Source of the DNA: Bradyrhizobium sp. YR681
GTDB lineage: Bacteria; Pseudomonadota; Alphaproteobacteria; Rhizobiales; Xanthobacteraceae
Assembly (NCBI RefSeq): GCF_000282615.1
Contig: NZ_AKIY01000323.1
Location: 1-36,953, forward strand
Reading direction: 5' to 3'
Length of the DNA stretch: 36,953 nt
The notes under the pieces are model-generated. The model ran no database searches and was not told the DNA's origin. It was given only the letters and a program-made list of their open reading frames with translations. Below, one piece after another: positions 1 to 6,826 of the stretch. The position numbers and the translations under genes are program-made. The first letter of the stretch is position 1. Each line of letters starts with the position of its first letter.

Positions 1-1
1 G

Positions 2-298
2 TGGCAGGGCCGGCTGCCGGTGCCCGGCGTTGCCAATCCCATGACCTATCTCTGGAAGGGCGAGCAATATGTCGCGATCGGCGCCGGCGGTCACTCCGAG
101 GCCGGCACCTCGATCGGAGACAGTGTCGTTGCCTTCCGCCTGGCGCGGCCGGGCGAGGGACCGTCGCTATGGTCGCGCACGATCGATCGTCCGGGCGGAC
201 GATTCTTCACGGTGTCGGCGGCGATTGCGTTCGCGTTCATCGCACTCGTGATCGCGGGCCTGCGCTGGCGCCGTCGTCATCGTGCCGTGCGAGTATAG
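2..298 (+). CDS. C-terminal end of a PQQ-type (beta-propeller) dehydrogenase, partial
   Basis: The reading frame is open from the left edge and ends at the TAG at 296-298, so only about 98 C-terminal residues are present. The stretch LPVPGVANPMTY followed by GEQYVAIGAGGHS and GDSVVAFRL matches the last blades of membrane-associated PQQ-dependent glucose/quinate-type dehydrogenases. In that family a 'NPMTY...GKQYVV..AGG' segment closes the propeller. After it comes a single hydrophobic helix (about VSAAIAFAFIALVIAGL) and a basic tail RWRRRHRAVRV, which suggests a C-terminal membrane anchor with the basic end in the cytoplasm. The family oxidises sugars or alcohols in the periplasm and passes electrons to quinone. 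The substrate cannot be read from this fragment, and the anchoring helix at the C-terminus rather than the N-terminus is somewhat unusual. Confidence 0.7.
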   Translation, partial: WQGRLPVPGVANPMTYLWKGEQYVAIGAGGHSEAGTSIGDSVVAFRLARPGEGPSLWSRTIDRPGGRFFTVSAAIAFAFIALVIAGLRWRRRHRAVRV

Positions 299-344
299 CG
301 CGACATCGCGCGTGCGATGCGAACGATCATTCATATGATATGGA

Positions 345-593
345 CTACTGTACGAAAGCGAGGCCGATGCGCCTGTCGCTGCGCCACACTTCGCGGCAAT
401 CCCGTACAAAATTGTCGCGCGCGATCGAAAGTGTGAGAGATTTCGGCAGTATGACAGAGACCTCGAGGTCGATCGCCGCGCCGCCTTCCGACATGTTTCG
501 AACCGTGCACGCGATCCCGCCGTCTTCAAAAGTGAGCTTTCCACCCTTGAAAACACGGTAACGCTGCGCTGCACGCTTCTCGATCATCCGCAT
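345..593 (-). CDS. PilZ-domain protein
   Basis: This 82-residue protein carries the PilZ signature. An R-A-A-Q-R-Y-R-V block near the N-terminus gives the RxxxR c-di-GMP contact, followed by C-T-V-R-N-M-S-E-G-G-A, which is the (D/N)xSxxG part, and a final W-R-S-D-R-R-I-G-L-A-F. The family binds cyclic di-GMP and changes motility, exopolysaccharide or other output proteins. Here nothing but the PilZ domain is present, so it would act as a small adaptor. The ATG at 593 was chosen because a frame extension to a TTG at 650 adds an unconserved leader. Alphaproteobacterial short PilZ proteins of this type often keep the fold without proven c-di-GMP binding, so the ligand is inference. It lies alone, convergent with the dehydrogenase fragment. 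Confidence 0.75.
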   Translation of the reverse strand: MRMIEKRAAQRYRVFKGGKLTFEDGGIACTVRNMSEGGAAIDLEVSVILPKSLTLSIARDNFVRDCREVWRSDRRIGLAFVQ

Positions 594-770
594 TAATCCA
601 TAATGACGATCGTGAAATAGTGCATAGAAATTACGTTGAACTAAACTCAATACTGGCGCTACTTGCGCAGCGCTTCAGACTTCGTTTACGACGTTGAAGC
701 GGCGAGTCACCCCCGCCGACTTTCCTCACAAGCCTTTCCTTTATGGCGTTACGCGCCGATGGAGATTCCG

Positions 771-1064
771 ATGAAGACCACGCTTTCGATCCTGTTCGCC
801 GCAGCGTTCTCGCTGTCATCGATGCCTGCCCACGCCGTCAAGTGGGATCTCTCGACCATGACCTGCAAGCAGTTCCTCGAGAGCGGCGAAGACAACATCT
901 CGGTCGTGCTGACCTGGATGGACGGCTGGTACAAGGGCGACGAAGACAACGCGATCATCGACACCGACGTGTTCATCGAGAATGCAAAGAAGTTCGGTGC
1001 CTATTGCGGAAAGAATCCAACCGTCAGCATCGTCACTGCGGCCGACGAAATTCTCGGCAAGTAA
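771..1064 (+). CDS. HdeA/HdeB-like periplasmic protein
   Basis: The 97-residue product begins with a clear Sec signal peptide (MKTTLSILFAAAFSLSSMPAHA, cleavage after AHA near residue 22). The mature part contains T-C-K-Q-F at residue 32 and A-Y-C-G at residue 79, the two cysteines that form the single disulfide in HdeA/HdeB proteins. It also contains the W-x-x-G-W/Y stretch (TWMDGWYKG) found in the alphaproteobacterial branch. In enteric bacteria this family acts as an acid-activated periplasmic chaperone, while in rhizobia the role is mostly untested. GGAG at 761-764 sits 6 bases before the ATG and decides the start over the in-frame ATG at 759. A strong terminator follows at 1136, so it is probably a single-gene transcript. 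Confidence 0.8.
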   Translation: MKTTLSILFAAAFSLSSMPAHAVKWDLSTMTCKQFLESGEDNISVVLTWMDGWYKGDEDNAIIDTDVFIENAKKFGAYCGKNPTVSIVTAADEILGK

Positions 1065-1135
1065 TTCTTGAAGGCAGGCCGGCTGAAGCGCGGATAAAAT
1101 CGCGCTCCAGCATCTCGCTTCGATCCGATCGTGAT

Positions 1136-1179
1136 AGAGAGCCGCGGTGCGCCTTGCGCTCACGCGGCTCTCTTCTTTT
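1136..1179 (+). terminator. intrinsic terminator after the HdeA-like gene
   Basis: An 11-bp perfect stem (AGAGAGCCGCG at 1136-1146, CGCGGCTCTCT at 1163-1173) is followed by TCTTTT on the plus strand. It lies 71 bases after the stop of the HdeA-like gene and just before the 3' end of the convergent thioesterase gene. Confidence 0.85.
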
Positions 1180-1189
1180 GGGATGATTT

Positions 1190-1654
1190 TCAGCCCGGCA
1201 GCATCGCGAACGCGCTCGACACCATCGCCACCTGCTTGTTGTCGGTGGCCGAAAGCAGCGTGACGTGGCCAAAGCTCATGGTGCGTCCGAGCCGCACCAC
1301 GCGCGCATCGGCCAGTACGTCCGAGGAGGAGACCGCGCGCATGAAATGCGTGGTCTGGTCGACCGTCGTCATCGGACGATAGCCGCGATTGGCGGCGAGG
1401 TTCGCGATCACCATCGCGGTGTCGGCGAGCGCCATCAGCGCCTGGCCGCAGACCACGCCGCCGTTGCGGCACAGCCGCTCCGAGAATGGCATGCGGAGCA
1501 GCGCGCCCGGCTGCCAGTCCGCTACGTCCGCCGGCTGAACGTGCTCGATGCGCTCGACGGTGAGGTTGAGATCCTGGACCCAGGGCGCAAAGACCTCGCC
1601 GAGGATGCGTCTGGCGTCGTCGATGCCGAACTCGGTGTCTGGCTGCGATGGCAT
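1190..1654 (-). CDS. PaaI-family hotdog thioesterase
   Basis: This 154-residue protein has the hotdog-fold layout of PaaI/YbgC-type acyl-CoA thioesterases. The segment N-G-G-V-V-C-G-Q-A-L-M-A-L-A-D-T corresponds to the family's HGG...A..D helix. It is followed by T-V-D-Q-T-T-H-F-M-R-A (substrate-binding strand) and the R-L-G-R-T-M-S-F-G-H-V strand. The usual His before GG is Asn here. The enzyme would hydrolyse small or aromatic acyl-CoA esters in the cytoplasm, and the exact substrate is unknown. The start is the ATG at 1654, preceded by AGGAGG eleven bases upstream. A longer in-frame extension to about 1867 is rich in Arg and Pro and looks untranslated. Confidence 0.8.
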   Translation of the reverse strand: MPSQPDTEFGIDDARRILGEVFAPWVQDLNLTVERIEHVQPADVADWQPGALLRMPFSERLCRNGGVVCGQALMALADTAMVIANLAANRGYRPMTTVDQTTHFMRAVSSSDVLADARVVRLGRTMSFGHVTLLSATDNKQVAMVSSAFAMLPG

Positions 1655-1802
1655 TGCGGTCGTTGCCTCCTGTGTTGCCGGATGTTTCGGCGCATCTTGC
1701 GCGGATCGGCGCGGCAAAGTCACCCGGTCTGGCGCCGGTCTCCTCGGCTTGAAAATGCCCGACTTCGCCCGATATGATGGCATGCTTGGGAGCGGGTGGA
1801 CG

Positions 1803-1934
1803 ATGTTGCGTCGGTGTGTCCTCGTGTTTTCGCTGGTGGCGCTCGGCCTCGTGCTGGACGGCTGCACCAGATGCGGCCCGATCTGGGACGATTGGCTGCA
1901 TGCACCGAAATCGTGCCGATCGGATCGCCTCTAG
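1803..1934 (+). CDS. tiny lipoprotein
   Basis: This 43-residue product begins MLRRCVLVFSLVALGL and then L-V-L-D-G-C, a signal peptide with a plausible lipobox (cysteine near residue 19). The short mature part is CTRCGPIWDDWLHAPKSC, with three cysteines and two tryptophans. A GGAG/GGTGG purine run lies just before the ATG. No function is known to me. Short lipoproteins of this shape with a C-G-P-I-W-D-D-W core appear to be common in Bradyrhizobium, which is memory rather than a search. It sits on the opposite strand from the thioesterase gene, starting about 150 bases upstream of that gene's start codon. Confidence 0.6.
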   Translation: MLRRCVLVFSLVALGLVLDGCTRCGPIWDDWLHAPKSCRSDRL

Positions 1935-2026
1935 GCTCTAGCGCGGCATTCGGGTCCGGACGGCCGGTTGACAGGGACGACAAGGCGCGGTTGATCCGCC
2001 CCAGATGGATGATCGAGGAGTATGTG

Positions 2027-2320
2027 ATGAAGCTTTTCCGTATGGCGGCGGTGCTGCTGGCCGTGCTGGCGGCTCCGGCCTATGCGCAAATGCCCAATCT
2101 GAATTTGCTGCAGGAAGGCCCGGGCAAGACCCCCGAGGAGAAGGCAGCCGATGCAGAGCGCGAAAAGGCCTACAAGGAGACGCTGAAGAAGATCCCCGAC
2201 GCCAAGGCGTCCAACGATCCCTGGGGCGGCATGCGCTCCGATCCGCCGAAGCAACCCGCGCCGAAGGCGGCCGCGACCAGCGCGCCGAAGAAGACCAAGA
2301 CCGGCACGGCCGCGAACTGA
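2027..2320 (+). CDS. small secreted protein of unknown function
   Basis: The 97-residue product starts with a Sec signal peptide (MKLFRMAAVLLAVLAAPAYA, cleavage after AYA). The mature protein is polar and probably unstructured: a K-T-P-E-E-K-A-A-D-A-E-R-E-K-A-Y helix-forming charged stretch, then S-N-D-P-W-G-G-M-R, then a Pro/Ala/Lys/Thr-rich tail ending TKTGTAAN. GAGGAG at 2015-2020 fits the ATG at 2027. The DPWGxxR motif recurs in small periplasmic proteins of Bradyrhizobium and Rhodopseudomonas, but no role is established that I know of. It is a periplasmic protein by its signal only. Confidence 0.7.
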   Translation: MKLFRMAAVLLAVLAAPAYAQMPNLNLLQEGPGKTPEEKAADAEREKAYKETLKKIPDAKASNDPWGGMRSDPPKQPAPKAAATSAPKKTKTGTAAN

Positions 2321-2424
2321 CGGGATGGCCCCGACGGAGGCGGCTGACGCCTCCGGCCGGGACTCCCCTTCATCCGGCCCGCTCCCTACATTGCCCTCAT
2401 GTGCTGCGTAGAGGAGGGCAGGTC

Positions 2425-2679
2425 ATGGCCGATCGTCCGCGGGATCTCGCCGAACGCATGGCGCGCCGGCGCGGGATCGGCGGCAAGCCGGCCGGGCGCG
2501 ACGGCGACGGCTACCTGCGCGAGACCTTCACCCTGCCGCGCGCGGCGGCGCGGGCGAGGGCGGAGGCGTTCTTCGCCCGCTACCCCAAGGCCGGCTATAT
2601 GAGCGTGGTCGAGACTTGGCGCGAGCTGCCCGGCGGCGACATCGAATTCACCATGCGGCGGCTGCCCAGCGCGGATTAG
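2425..2679 (+). CDS. small conserved hypothetical protein
   Basis: This 84-residue cytoplasmic protein has no recognised domain. A basic N-terminus (DLAERMARRRGIGGKPAGRD) leads into G-Y-L-R-E-T-F-T-L-P-R-A-A-A-R-A-R-A-E-A-F-F and a C-terminal part with V-V-E-T-W-R-E-L-P-G-G-D-I-E-F-T-M-R-R. GAGGAGGG lies 7 to 10 bases before the ATG, so translation is well supported. The composition is typical of the organism. No function is proposed. Confidence 0.65.
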   Translation: MADRPRDLAERMARRRGIGGKPAGRDGDGYLRETFTLPRAAARARAEAFFARYPKAGYMSVVETWRELPGGDIEFTMRRLPSAD

Positions 2680-2688
2680 CGGCCGCGC

Positions 2689-2922
2689 CTAGTCCAGCGT
2701 CTCGGCAACGATACGGATGCGGAACACCGGCTGCTTGGCCTCGTCCAGGAGCTCCATGTGCCATTCGGAGTTTTCCTTGAGCCTGCGGGCAATGCCCACG
2801 GCCATGTCGGCGCACACGCTGGTCATTTCCTTCCAGGCCAAATCGCGGTCGGCAAATTCCGTCGCCTGGTCCGCACAGCCAGAATAACAGCCGTTCCGGA
2901 TTCGAAAGAAATAGAGCGGCAT
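2689..2922 (-). CDS. DUF6894-type small protein
   Basis: This 77-residue protein begins M-P-L-Y-F-F-R-I-R-N-G and continues with a D-x-A-T-E-F-A-D-R-D-L-A-W-K-E segment. That matches the small rhizobial family whose members start 'MPRYFFH..DG' and carry a 'G.E..D...A..EA' helix (DUF6894). The family role is unknown. Members are often present in many copies per Bradyrhizobium genome. The start is the ATG at 2922, since the GTG at 2931 would add three residues in front of the conserved MP.YFF. It is convergent with the preceding small gene, 9 bases apart. Confidence 0.7.
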   Translation of the reverse strand: MPLYFFRIRNGCYSGCADQATEFADRDLAWKEMTSVCADMAVGIARRLKENSEWHMELLDEAKQPVFRIRIVAETLD

Positions 2923-3115
2923 GGCTGGCACCGGTCGCGTGATGGCCCGGCTTCAAGGCCGTGGGTGCGCAGTGCAGTCCCAAACCACCGGCAGATCAAT
3001 TCCGGGCCGCTACGGACACCACCCCCGGCCCGGGATGCCGCGGTTCCGTGCAAGCCATGGCGTATTGCGGCGCACAATCGCGCCGGTCTCGGCCCGGCAG
3101 TTCAGGCCGTCTCGT

Positions 3116-3304
3116 TCAGGCCGTTTTGCGTCCGATCGCTTTCAGCTCCCGATCGATGCGCAGCTGCACGCGCCGGATCGCCAAGAGGTCGATCTTGGTC
3201 TCGGTTTTGCCGGTCTTGAGCTGTTCGCCGATGCGGAACTGCCACTGCCAGATTCCAGGAATTGCCGTCTTGGCGACGGTGAACTCGACGCCCCTGTGAT
3301 TCAT
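3116..3304 (-). CDS. small conserved hypothetical protein
   Basis: This 62-residue protein begins MNHRGVEFTVAKTAIPGIW and continues W-Q-F-R-I-G-E-Q-L-K-T-G-K-T-E-T-K, then a basic amphipathic helix ending A-I-G-R-K-T-A. An almost ideal Shine-Dalgarno sequence, GGAGGTGA, lies 5 bases before the ATG at 3304 and rules out the upstream GTG. This predicts strong translation. No domain or function is recognised. Confidence 0.7.
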   Translation of the reverse strand: MNHRGVEFTVAKTAIPGIWQWQFRIGEQLKTGKTETKIDLLAIRRVQLRIDRELKAIGRKTA

Positions 3305-3746
3305 GGTCTCACCTCCCACGATTCACCTTCCATCAATGCAAAACATGTTGGGCGTCATAATATTCCCGGGACAAGAGAAATCTGCTGATAAGTCTTGGAT
3401 AGTTCACGGAAATCTCGCAAGCGCGCGCGCTCCGAAACAAACGAAATCCGATTTCGAAAGATGCGGGCTCGCGGCGTGCGCAGGATCAATCGCCAGACGA
3501 CGTGTGCAACTGCGGAACTTTGTTCATGGTCGGAGAACCACGGAGCAGGGAACGCGGCCTGACGGTTCCGGACTCCCGCGACGGGAACTGCCGCGCTCGC
3601 GGCCGCAGGCGACACGATAGGTCGCGACCATTCGAAGCGAACATGCGTGTTTGAGGCTTTTCCACTTTTGCGTGCGGCGCATCTATGCTCTGCTGAGGCG
3701 CCGAAGAGCCGAAGAGCGGGAGCGCGACGTCGCGAGAGAGGAACGC
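3305..3746. other. 442-base stretch with no convincing gene
   Basis: Frames here on both strands show Arg/Ala-rich shadow compositions and no ribosome binding site with a plausible start. The left part is somewhat AT-richer (CATAATATTC around 3355-3365) and probably holds the promoter for the small minus-strand gene ending at 3116. The right part should hold the promoter of the zinc-ribbon gene. No repeat or strong hairpin was seen. Confidence 0.5.
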
Positions 3747-3998
3747 GTGAACTGGCTGAGACATCTTGTGCTGCGCTGGGGTGCACGAAATTTCTCGCTG
3801 GTCTGTCCGCATTGCCGGCACCCGGCGTCGTCGTCGACGTTCAGGCGCGGACGCTATATGCTCGGTGACGAGACGCTCGTCTGTGACGCCTGCGGCGAGA
3901 CCAGCGTCGTCACCTTCTGGCGCTTCGAAGGTTTGTCGTGCCGCGCTGATCGCACTGACGCGAGGCAGTGCGCGCCGCTGCCGAACTCGCGGCACTGA
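3747..3998 (+). CDS. small zinc-ribbon protein
   Basis: This 83-residue protein carries two CxxC knuckles, C-P-H-C and C-D-A-C, separated by about 26 residues with G-R-Y-M-L-G-D-E-T between them. That is a rubredoxin/zinc-ribbon layout likely to bind one zinc ion. The GTG at 3747 was chosen because GAGAGAGGA lies directly upstream. A 32-residue in-frame extension starting at an ATG at 3651 is very Arg-rich and cannot be excluded. The C-terminal 20 residues after F-W-R-F-E-G look poorly conserved. No function is known. Nucleic-acid or protein binding is possible for such ribbons. Confidence 0.55.
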   Translation: MNWLRHLVLRWGARNFSLVCPHCRHPASSSTFRRGRYMLGDETLVCDACGETSVVTFWRFEGLSCRADRTDARQCAPLPNSRH

Positions 3999-4092
3999 GC
4001 GAGCGCCGGCGATCCCGCGGCACATCCATCTCGATGCGCGTGACGGCATGTCCCTTGCTTGACCTGACGACGGCCAACAACATGGGCGCGTC

Positions 4093-4338
4093 ATGCTCGG
4101 CATTCCCCGCCGCTATTCTAATTTCGTCTTCGGTGTCATCCAGTCCGGCCTGACCTCGCTGATCGCGGCGGGCATCGCCAGCTTTCCCGCAACGGGTGCG
4201 ACGGTCTTCCTCGCGCACTGGATGGTGTCGTGGCTGATCGCATGGGCCGCGATGCTGCCGATCGTGCTGCTCGCGGCGCCCGCGATCCGCGCCTTCTCGC
4301 TGCGGCTGACGCGGGAGGAGAGCGGCGGGCAGGCATGA
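4093..4338 (+). CDS. DUF2798 small membrane protein
   Basis: The 81-residue protein begins with I-P-R-R-Y-S-N-F-V-F-G-V-I-Q-S-G-L-T-S and contains F-L-A-H-W-M-V-S-W-L-I-A-W, then P-I-V-L-L-A-A-P-A-I-R. These are the hallmarks of the DUF2798 family of two-helix membrane proteins. Two transmembrane segments are visible (about residues 12-32 and 44-66). The function of the family is unknown. The stop codon overlaps the start of a short open frame (ATGA at 4335-4338), discussed separately. Confidence 0.8.
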   Translation: MLGIPRRYSNFVFGVIQSGLTSLIAAGIASFPATGATVFLAHWMVSWLIAWAAMLPIVLLAAPAIRAFSLRLTREESGGQA

Positions 4339-4412
4339 AAAAACCCCGCTTGGGGAGAGCCAAGCGGGGAGAAGGTTATTGGAGGCTGAGGTGCTGGGCT
4401 GCAACACCATAG
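4335..4412 (+). CDS. possible 25-residue peptide coupled to the DUF2798 gene
   Basis: An ATG overlapping the DUF2798 stop (ATGA) opens a 25-codon frame. It encodes a basic peptide starting M-K-K-P-R-L-G-R and ending W-R-L-R-C-W-A-A-T-P. The first half of the frame is also a perfect 10-bp hairpin. The second hairpin copy at 4508-4529 is followed by a sequence that in one frame again reads A-R-C-W-S-T, which hints that the peptide end is under selection. Against this, the frame is very short and part of the similarity may come from RNA structure. Start overlap supports translational coupling, but translation is unproven. Confidence 0.35.
   Translation: MKKPRLGRAKRGEGYWRLRCWAATP
4338..4369. repeat. 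hairpin element, copy 1 (minus-strand terminator-like)
   Basis: A run of six A (4338-4343) precedes CCCCGCTTGG (4344-4353), a 6-base loop, and CCAAGCGGGG (4360-4369), a perfect 10-bp stem. Read on the minus strand this is a GC hairpin followed by TTTTTT, a textbook intrinsic terminator for leftward transcripts. On the plus strand no U-run follows. Confidence 0.7.
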
Positions 4413-4503
4413 CCAAACGACCCTAGCTGGCCGAGCTTACGACAGCCTGACAACGCCGCAGATCCGCTTGCGCCCGAGGCGCTGGTCCATCCGCGCAAAA
4501 CAG

Positions 4504-4529
4504 AAAACCCCGCTCGGGGAGGAGCGGGG
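4504..4529. repeat. hairpin element, copy 2
   Basis: AAAA followed by CCCCGCTC (4508-4515), a 6-base loop and GAGCGGGG (4522-4529) repeats the design of copy 1 about 160 bases downstream. Both copies are followed by TGGAGGC, then GGTG(C/T)TGG, then ACC, so the shared unit is longer than the hairpin itself. The remaining sequence between 4413 and 4769 shows no convincing gene. Confidence 0.6.
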
Positions 4530-4769
4530 TCGTCGGCTGGGTATGGAGGCCCGGTGTTGGTCCACCGGGCGCAGCGACATTAGGCGAATCTGCTGACAGG
4601 TGCCTGACGGCAGTGGCGAAAGCTGCGTCCTGGAGGCCGCAGACTGGCCCCGCACGCGTCCCAATTTGGCCACCCGACCGCACCACTCAAGCCACAGCCG
4701 CAGGCGAGATTCCGCAATGCCCGGCGCAGCCATGGGGGAAACGTGGCCCGCCGGGAGCGGGGTGGCATC

Positions 4770-4859
4770 ATGGACAACGTAGAGCGGTCATTTGCCGCCG
4801 CGACAGCGGCTGGCTTCGTGGTGCTGGTGATCGGCCTCGTGCTGCTGGCGCTGCTGTGA
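4770..4859 (+). CDS. 29-residue single-helix membrane protein
   Basis: A 30-codon frame encodes MDNVERSFAAATAAG followed by a continuous hydrophobic helix (F-V-V-L-V-I-G-L-V-L-L-A-L-L) ending directly at TGA. The charged N-terminus followed by one membrane helix is a common design for bacterial micro-membrane proteins. A GGGAG run lies about 14 bases upstream, which is farther than ideal. It is too short for family recognition, and the call rests on codon pattern and the clean transmembrane segment. Confidence 0.45.
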   Translation: MDNVERSFAAATAAGFVVLVIGLVLLALL

Positions 4860-5019
4860 GCCGGTGCACGCAACACCCGGCCATCGCGCATGCCGGTGGC
4901 CGGCGCACGGACGCGCCTTTCAAAAAACTCGAAAACAACCCCATGCACAGTAGGCCGCCACACAATCGTGACGGCTGATCAATGAGTTAAATGAGGTATT
5001 TAGATACCTGAAGCCCGGC

Positions 5020-5187
5020 CTAATGCACCTTGATCGCGTCGAGCGGCAGGTGCAGTTCGGCGGCGCGCTCTTCGCGGTCCTTCCTGCGGAACTCGTTTTC
5101 CTTCCGCTCGAACTTGATCATCTCCTCATGCGCCGCCTCGAGCAGATGATTGCGCCTGGTTGCATCATGCTGCGTGTTTTCCGTCAT
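5020..5187 (-). CDS. small charged hypothetical protein
   Basis: This 55-residue, highly charged protein begins MTENTQHDATRRNHLLEAA and continues H-E-E-M-I-K-F-E-R-K-E-N-E-F-R-R-K-D-R-E-E-R, a long predicted amphipathic helix or coiled coil. It ends L-P-L-D-A-I-K-V-H. A start at the ATG at 5187 fits better than the long, low-complexity N-terminal extension. No function is recognised. The stretch from 5188 to 5495 on its upstream side holds no clear gene. Confidence 0.5.
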   Translation of the reverse strand: MTENTQHDATRRNHLLEAAHEEMIKFERKENEFRRKDREERAAELHLPLDAIKVH

Positions 5188-5495
5188 GGCCGAGGTGTCC
5201 CCATTATTGCGGCCCAACCCGATAGAAGGCCGCAAACCGCGAAAAAGTTCGATGCCGCGGGATTGTGGAAGCATGACGGCATCCAGCGCGTGCGTCTTTG
5301 ATGCACGTCAGCTTCAGGCGACGCCACGATCGGCAACGTCGCACCTCACTTTTTGCGAAGGGCAGGGAGCGCAGGGCGCTGGCGTTGCTCATTCCCGGCG
5401 ACGCGAAGATCCAGGTTTCCGCCAGCTGGCTCGCATTGATGCTGTTCAGCGATCCGCGAAAATGATGCAGCGCGGACGAAAGGCGTCGCGTTGCT

Positions 5496-5600
5496 CTATC
5501 TGTACAGCAAGGTGCCGAGGCACATGATCAGCATCACGGTGCCGAGCGCAGCTGTGACGAGCGCGCGTTCCGCCTTGTTCGTCAGCTCATCCTCTGGCAT
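5496..5600 (-). CDS. 34-residue single-helix membrane protein
   Basis: A 35-codon frame starts at ATG 5600 with GAGAGGG about 4 bases upstream. It encodes MPEDELTNKAERALVTAALG followed by T-V-M-L-I-M-C-L-G-T-L-L-Y-R. The acidic N-terminus and single C-terminal membrane helix ending in a basic residue resemble other rhizobial micro-membrane proteins. The good ribosome binding site is the main support. No function can be given. Confidence 0.5.
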   Translation of the reverse strand: MPEDELTNKAERALVTAALGTVMLIMCLGTLLYR

Positions 5601-6024
5601 GGCGCCCTCTCGAATTCACGAGGGGGCAACTTAACAAATGTCAGGTTGTTCCGAGCTCACAGCTCCCATCGCGCACTAGTGGCAAGGTTTCGTCGCGGAC
5701 CGGACAGACAAGGGTCCGGACTGGGTTTTGACTGGGCTTGCGCGGCCTGGAAGCCGCTCGGCCACCCGAAGGCCCCGGCGCTTGCATCCAGCCCCTGAGC
5801 GCTGGGGCCGATCGCGGCCATGGAAGCAAAAACGCCGCCCGCTTAAATCAAGCGCGGACGGCGGCATTCCAGCCCCGGGAGGGTGAGAGTAAAATCCCGA
5901 TAGTTGTTTGTCCGTGCGATTGGGCGAAAGGTTCATTCGTTCGAATGACGTCGTCGGCCGAACGGGTGTGCAACTGGCGGCGTGGTCGATGTTACGCACA
6001 GTCCGCCGGCTGCGCGAGGCGGCT
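5601..6024. other. gene-poor stretch
   Basis: Apart from the terminator-like hairpin at 5829-5865, I see no gene with a credible start and composition here on either strand. The longer open frames crossing it run through the hairpin and look random (Arg/Pro/Ser-rich). Confidence 0.45.
5829..5865 (-). terminator. intrinsic terminator, leftward
   Basis: On the minus strand a GC stem (GGCGGC at 5834-5839 with GCCGCC at 5860-5865, inner arms AAGCG/CGCTT around a 5-base loop and one bulge) is followed by TTTTTG. It would end leftward transcripts coming from the zinc-ribbon gene at 6025-6201. Confidence 0.65.
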
Positions 6025-6201
6025 TCAGGCCACTTCATCCTCCCAAACATGCTTGCGACACTTGCTGCACTGGAAGAGTTGCACGTTTCGGTTTGCGGTC
6101 GGATCGAACAAAGTCAGGATCCGCTGTCCGAGCGCGAGGAAGCATGAGGGGCACTTCGGGCCGTTGGCCCGAGAGGAATCCGCCTTGTCCGTCTCTGTCA
6201 T
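6025..6201 (-). CDS. small zinc-ribbon protein
   Basis: This 58-residue protein has two CxxC knuckles, C-P-S-C near residue 18 and C-S-K-C near residue 45, spaced as in a zinc ribbon, with L-F-D-P-T-A-N-R-N-V-Q-L-F-Q between them. It ends H-V-W-E-D-E-V-A. Similar short proteins ('CPxC...LF.C..C....W') are frequent in Bradyrhizobium. The ATG at 6201 is preferred over a GTG at 6216. A terminator-like hairpin follows at 5829-5865. The role is unknown, and zinc binding is inferred from the cysteines. Confidence 0.6.
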   Translation of the reverse strand: MTETDKADSSRANGPKCPSCFLALGQRILTLFDPTANRNVQLFQCSKCRKHVWEDEVA

Positions 6202-6339
6202 CTTGGCCGGCCTCACCGCTCTTGATCAGGCGGGAGCGCAAGAGCTCTCAGTCACCGATAATCGCCGAGGTCCGATCGGTGATGTCAGGCTAATAGCATC
6301 TGTGCCCGGTTCCGGACATAGGAACCGTGTCGTCCGGTG

Positions 6340-6600
6340 TTAGTCACGCGAGTGAATTGGGATACTGCCTATCAACTCAATCGAGGCGGCCTCGCGCTGC
6401 CCAACTGGGGCCACCGAACAAGGCGAACGGAAGCGGTCCCCATGCCAGATCCGTTTGAGCTTCGCGGCCAAGGCCGCGGCGATGTGCTCCATCCAGCGCT
6501 GATCCTCCGCCAGTTTCAGAAGGAGGGCGTCCTGGGCGTCGTTGTCGTTGAAGATTTGCGGACGGGGAGTAGGCGCGATCTTCTCAATGAGAATGAACAT
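6340..6600 (-). CDS. hypothetical protein
   Basis: The 86-residue frame begins MFILIEKIAPTPRPQIFNDN and has a central helix rich in Leu and Ala (L-L-L-K-L-A-E-D-Q-R-W-M-E-H-I-A-A-A-L). GCAGGA lies 5 bases before the ATG at 6600. The last 35 residues look less protein-like. No family is recognised. It is kept because of the ribosome binding site and the non-shadow composition of the first half. Confidence 0.4.
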   Translation of the reverse strand: MFILIEKIAPTPRPQIFNDNDAQDALLLKLAEDQRWMEHIAAALAAKLKRIWHGDRFRSPCSVAPVGQREAASIELIGSIPIHSRD

Positions 6601-6826
6601 GCGGTCCTGCTTTCAACAGGAGCAAGTACCGGCACCCGCCAAAAGTTCCCGCGCCGGGGGAGATGATAATCGGGAGGCCGCAGCCCGGGCGATCTCAGCC
6701 ACCCGCCCATGTGCGAGCCGGTCTCGGTCTGTCTGGCTTTGCGGAGCAGGGTTTCGGGCTATGGGCTCAAGAGGGGGCCGGAATTGCCCCCATTTCCATA
6801 CAAAGCGGGCGCCAACTGAGGCGGCC

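Noticed and set aside
1..561. 186-residue plus frame at the left edge
   Set aside because: Out of frame with the dehydrogenase remnant and opposite the PilZ gene; random composition.
816..1901. 361-residue minus frame across the HdeA-like and thioesterase genes
   Set aside because: Different frame from the thioesterase; covers a terminator and shows no family pattern.
3509..3535. GAACTTTGTTC near GAAC as a second SOS box
   Set aside because: It is an inverted, not a direct, repeat with wrong spacing for GAAC-N7-GAAC, and no damage-response gene follows.
5738..6343. 201-residue plus frame
   Set aside because: Runs through a terminator hairpin and over the zinc-ribbon gene; no ribosome binding site or motif.
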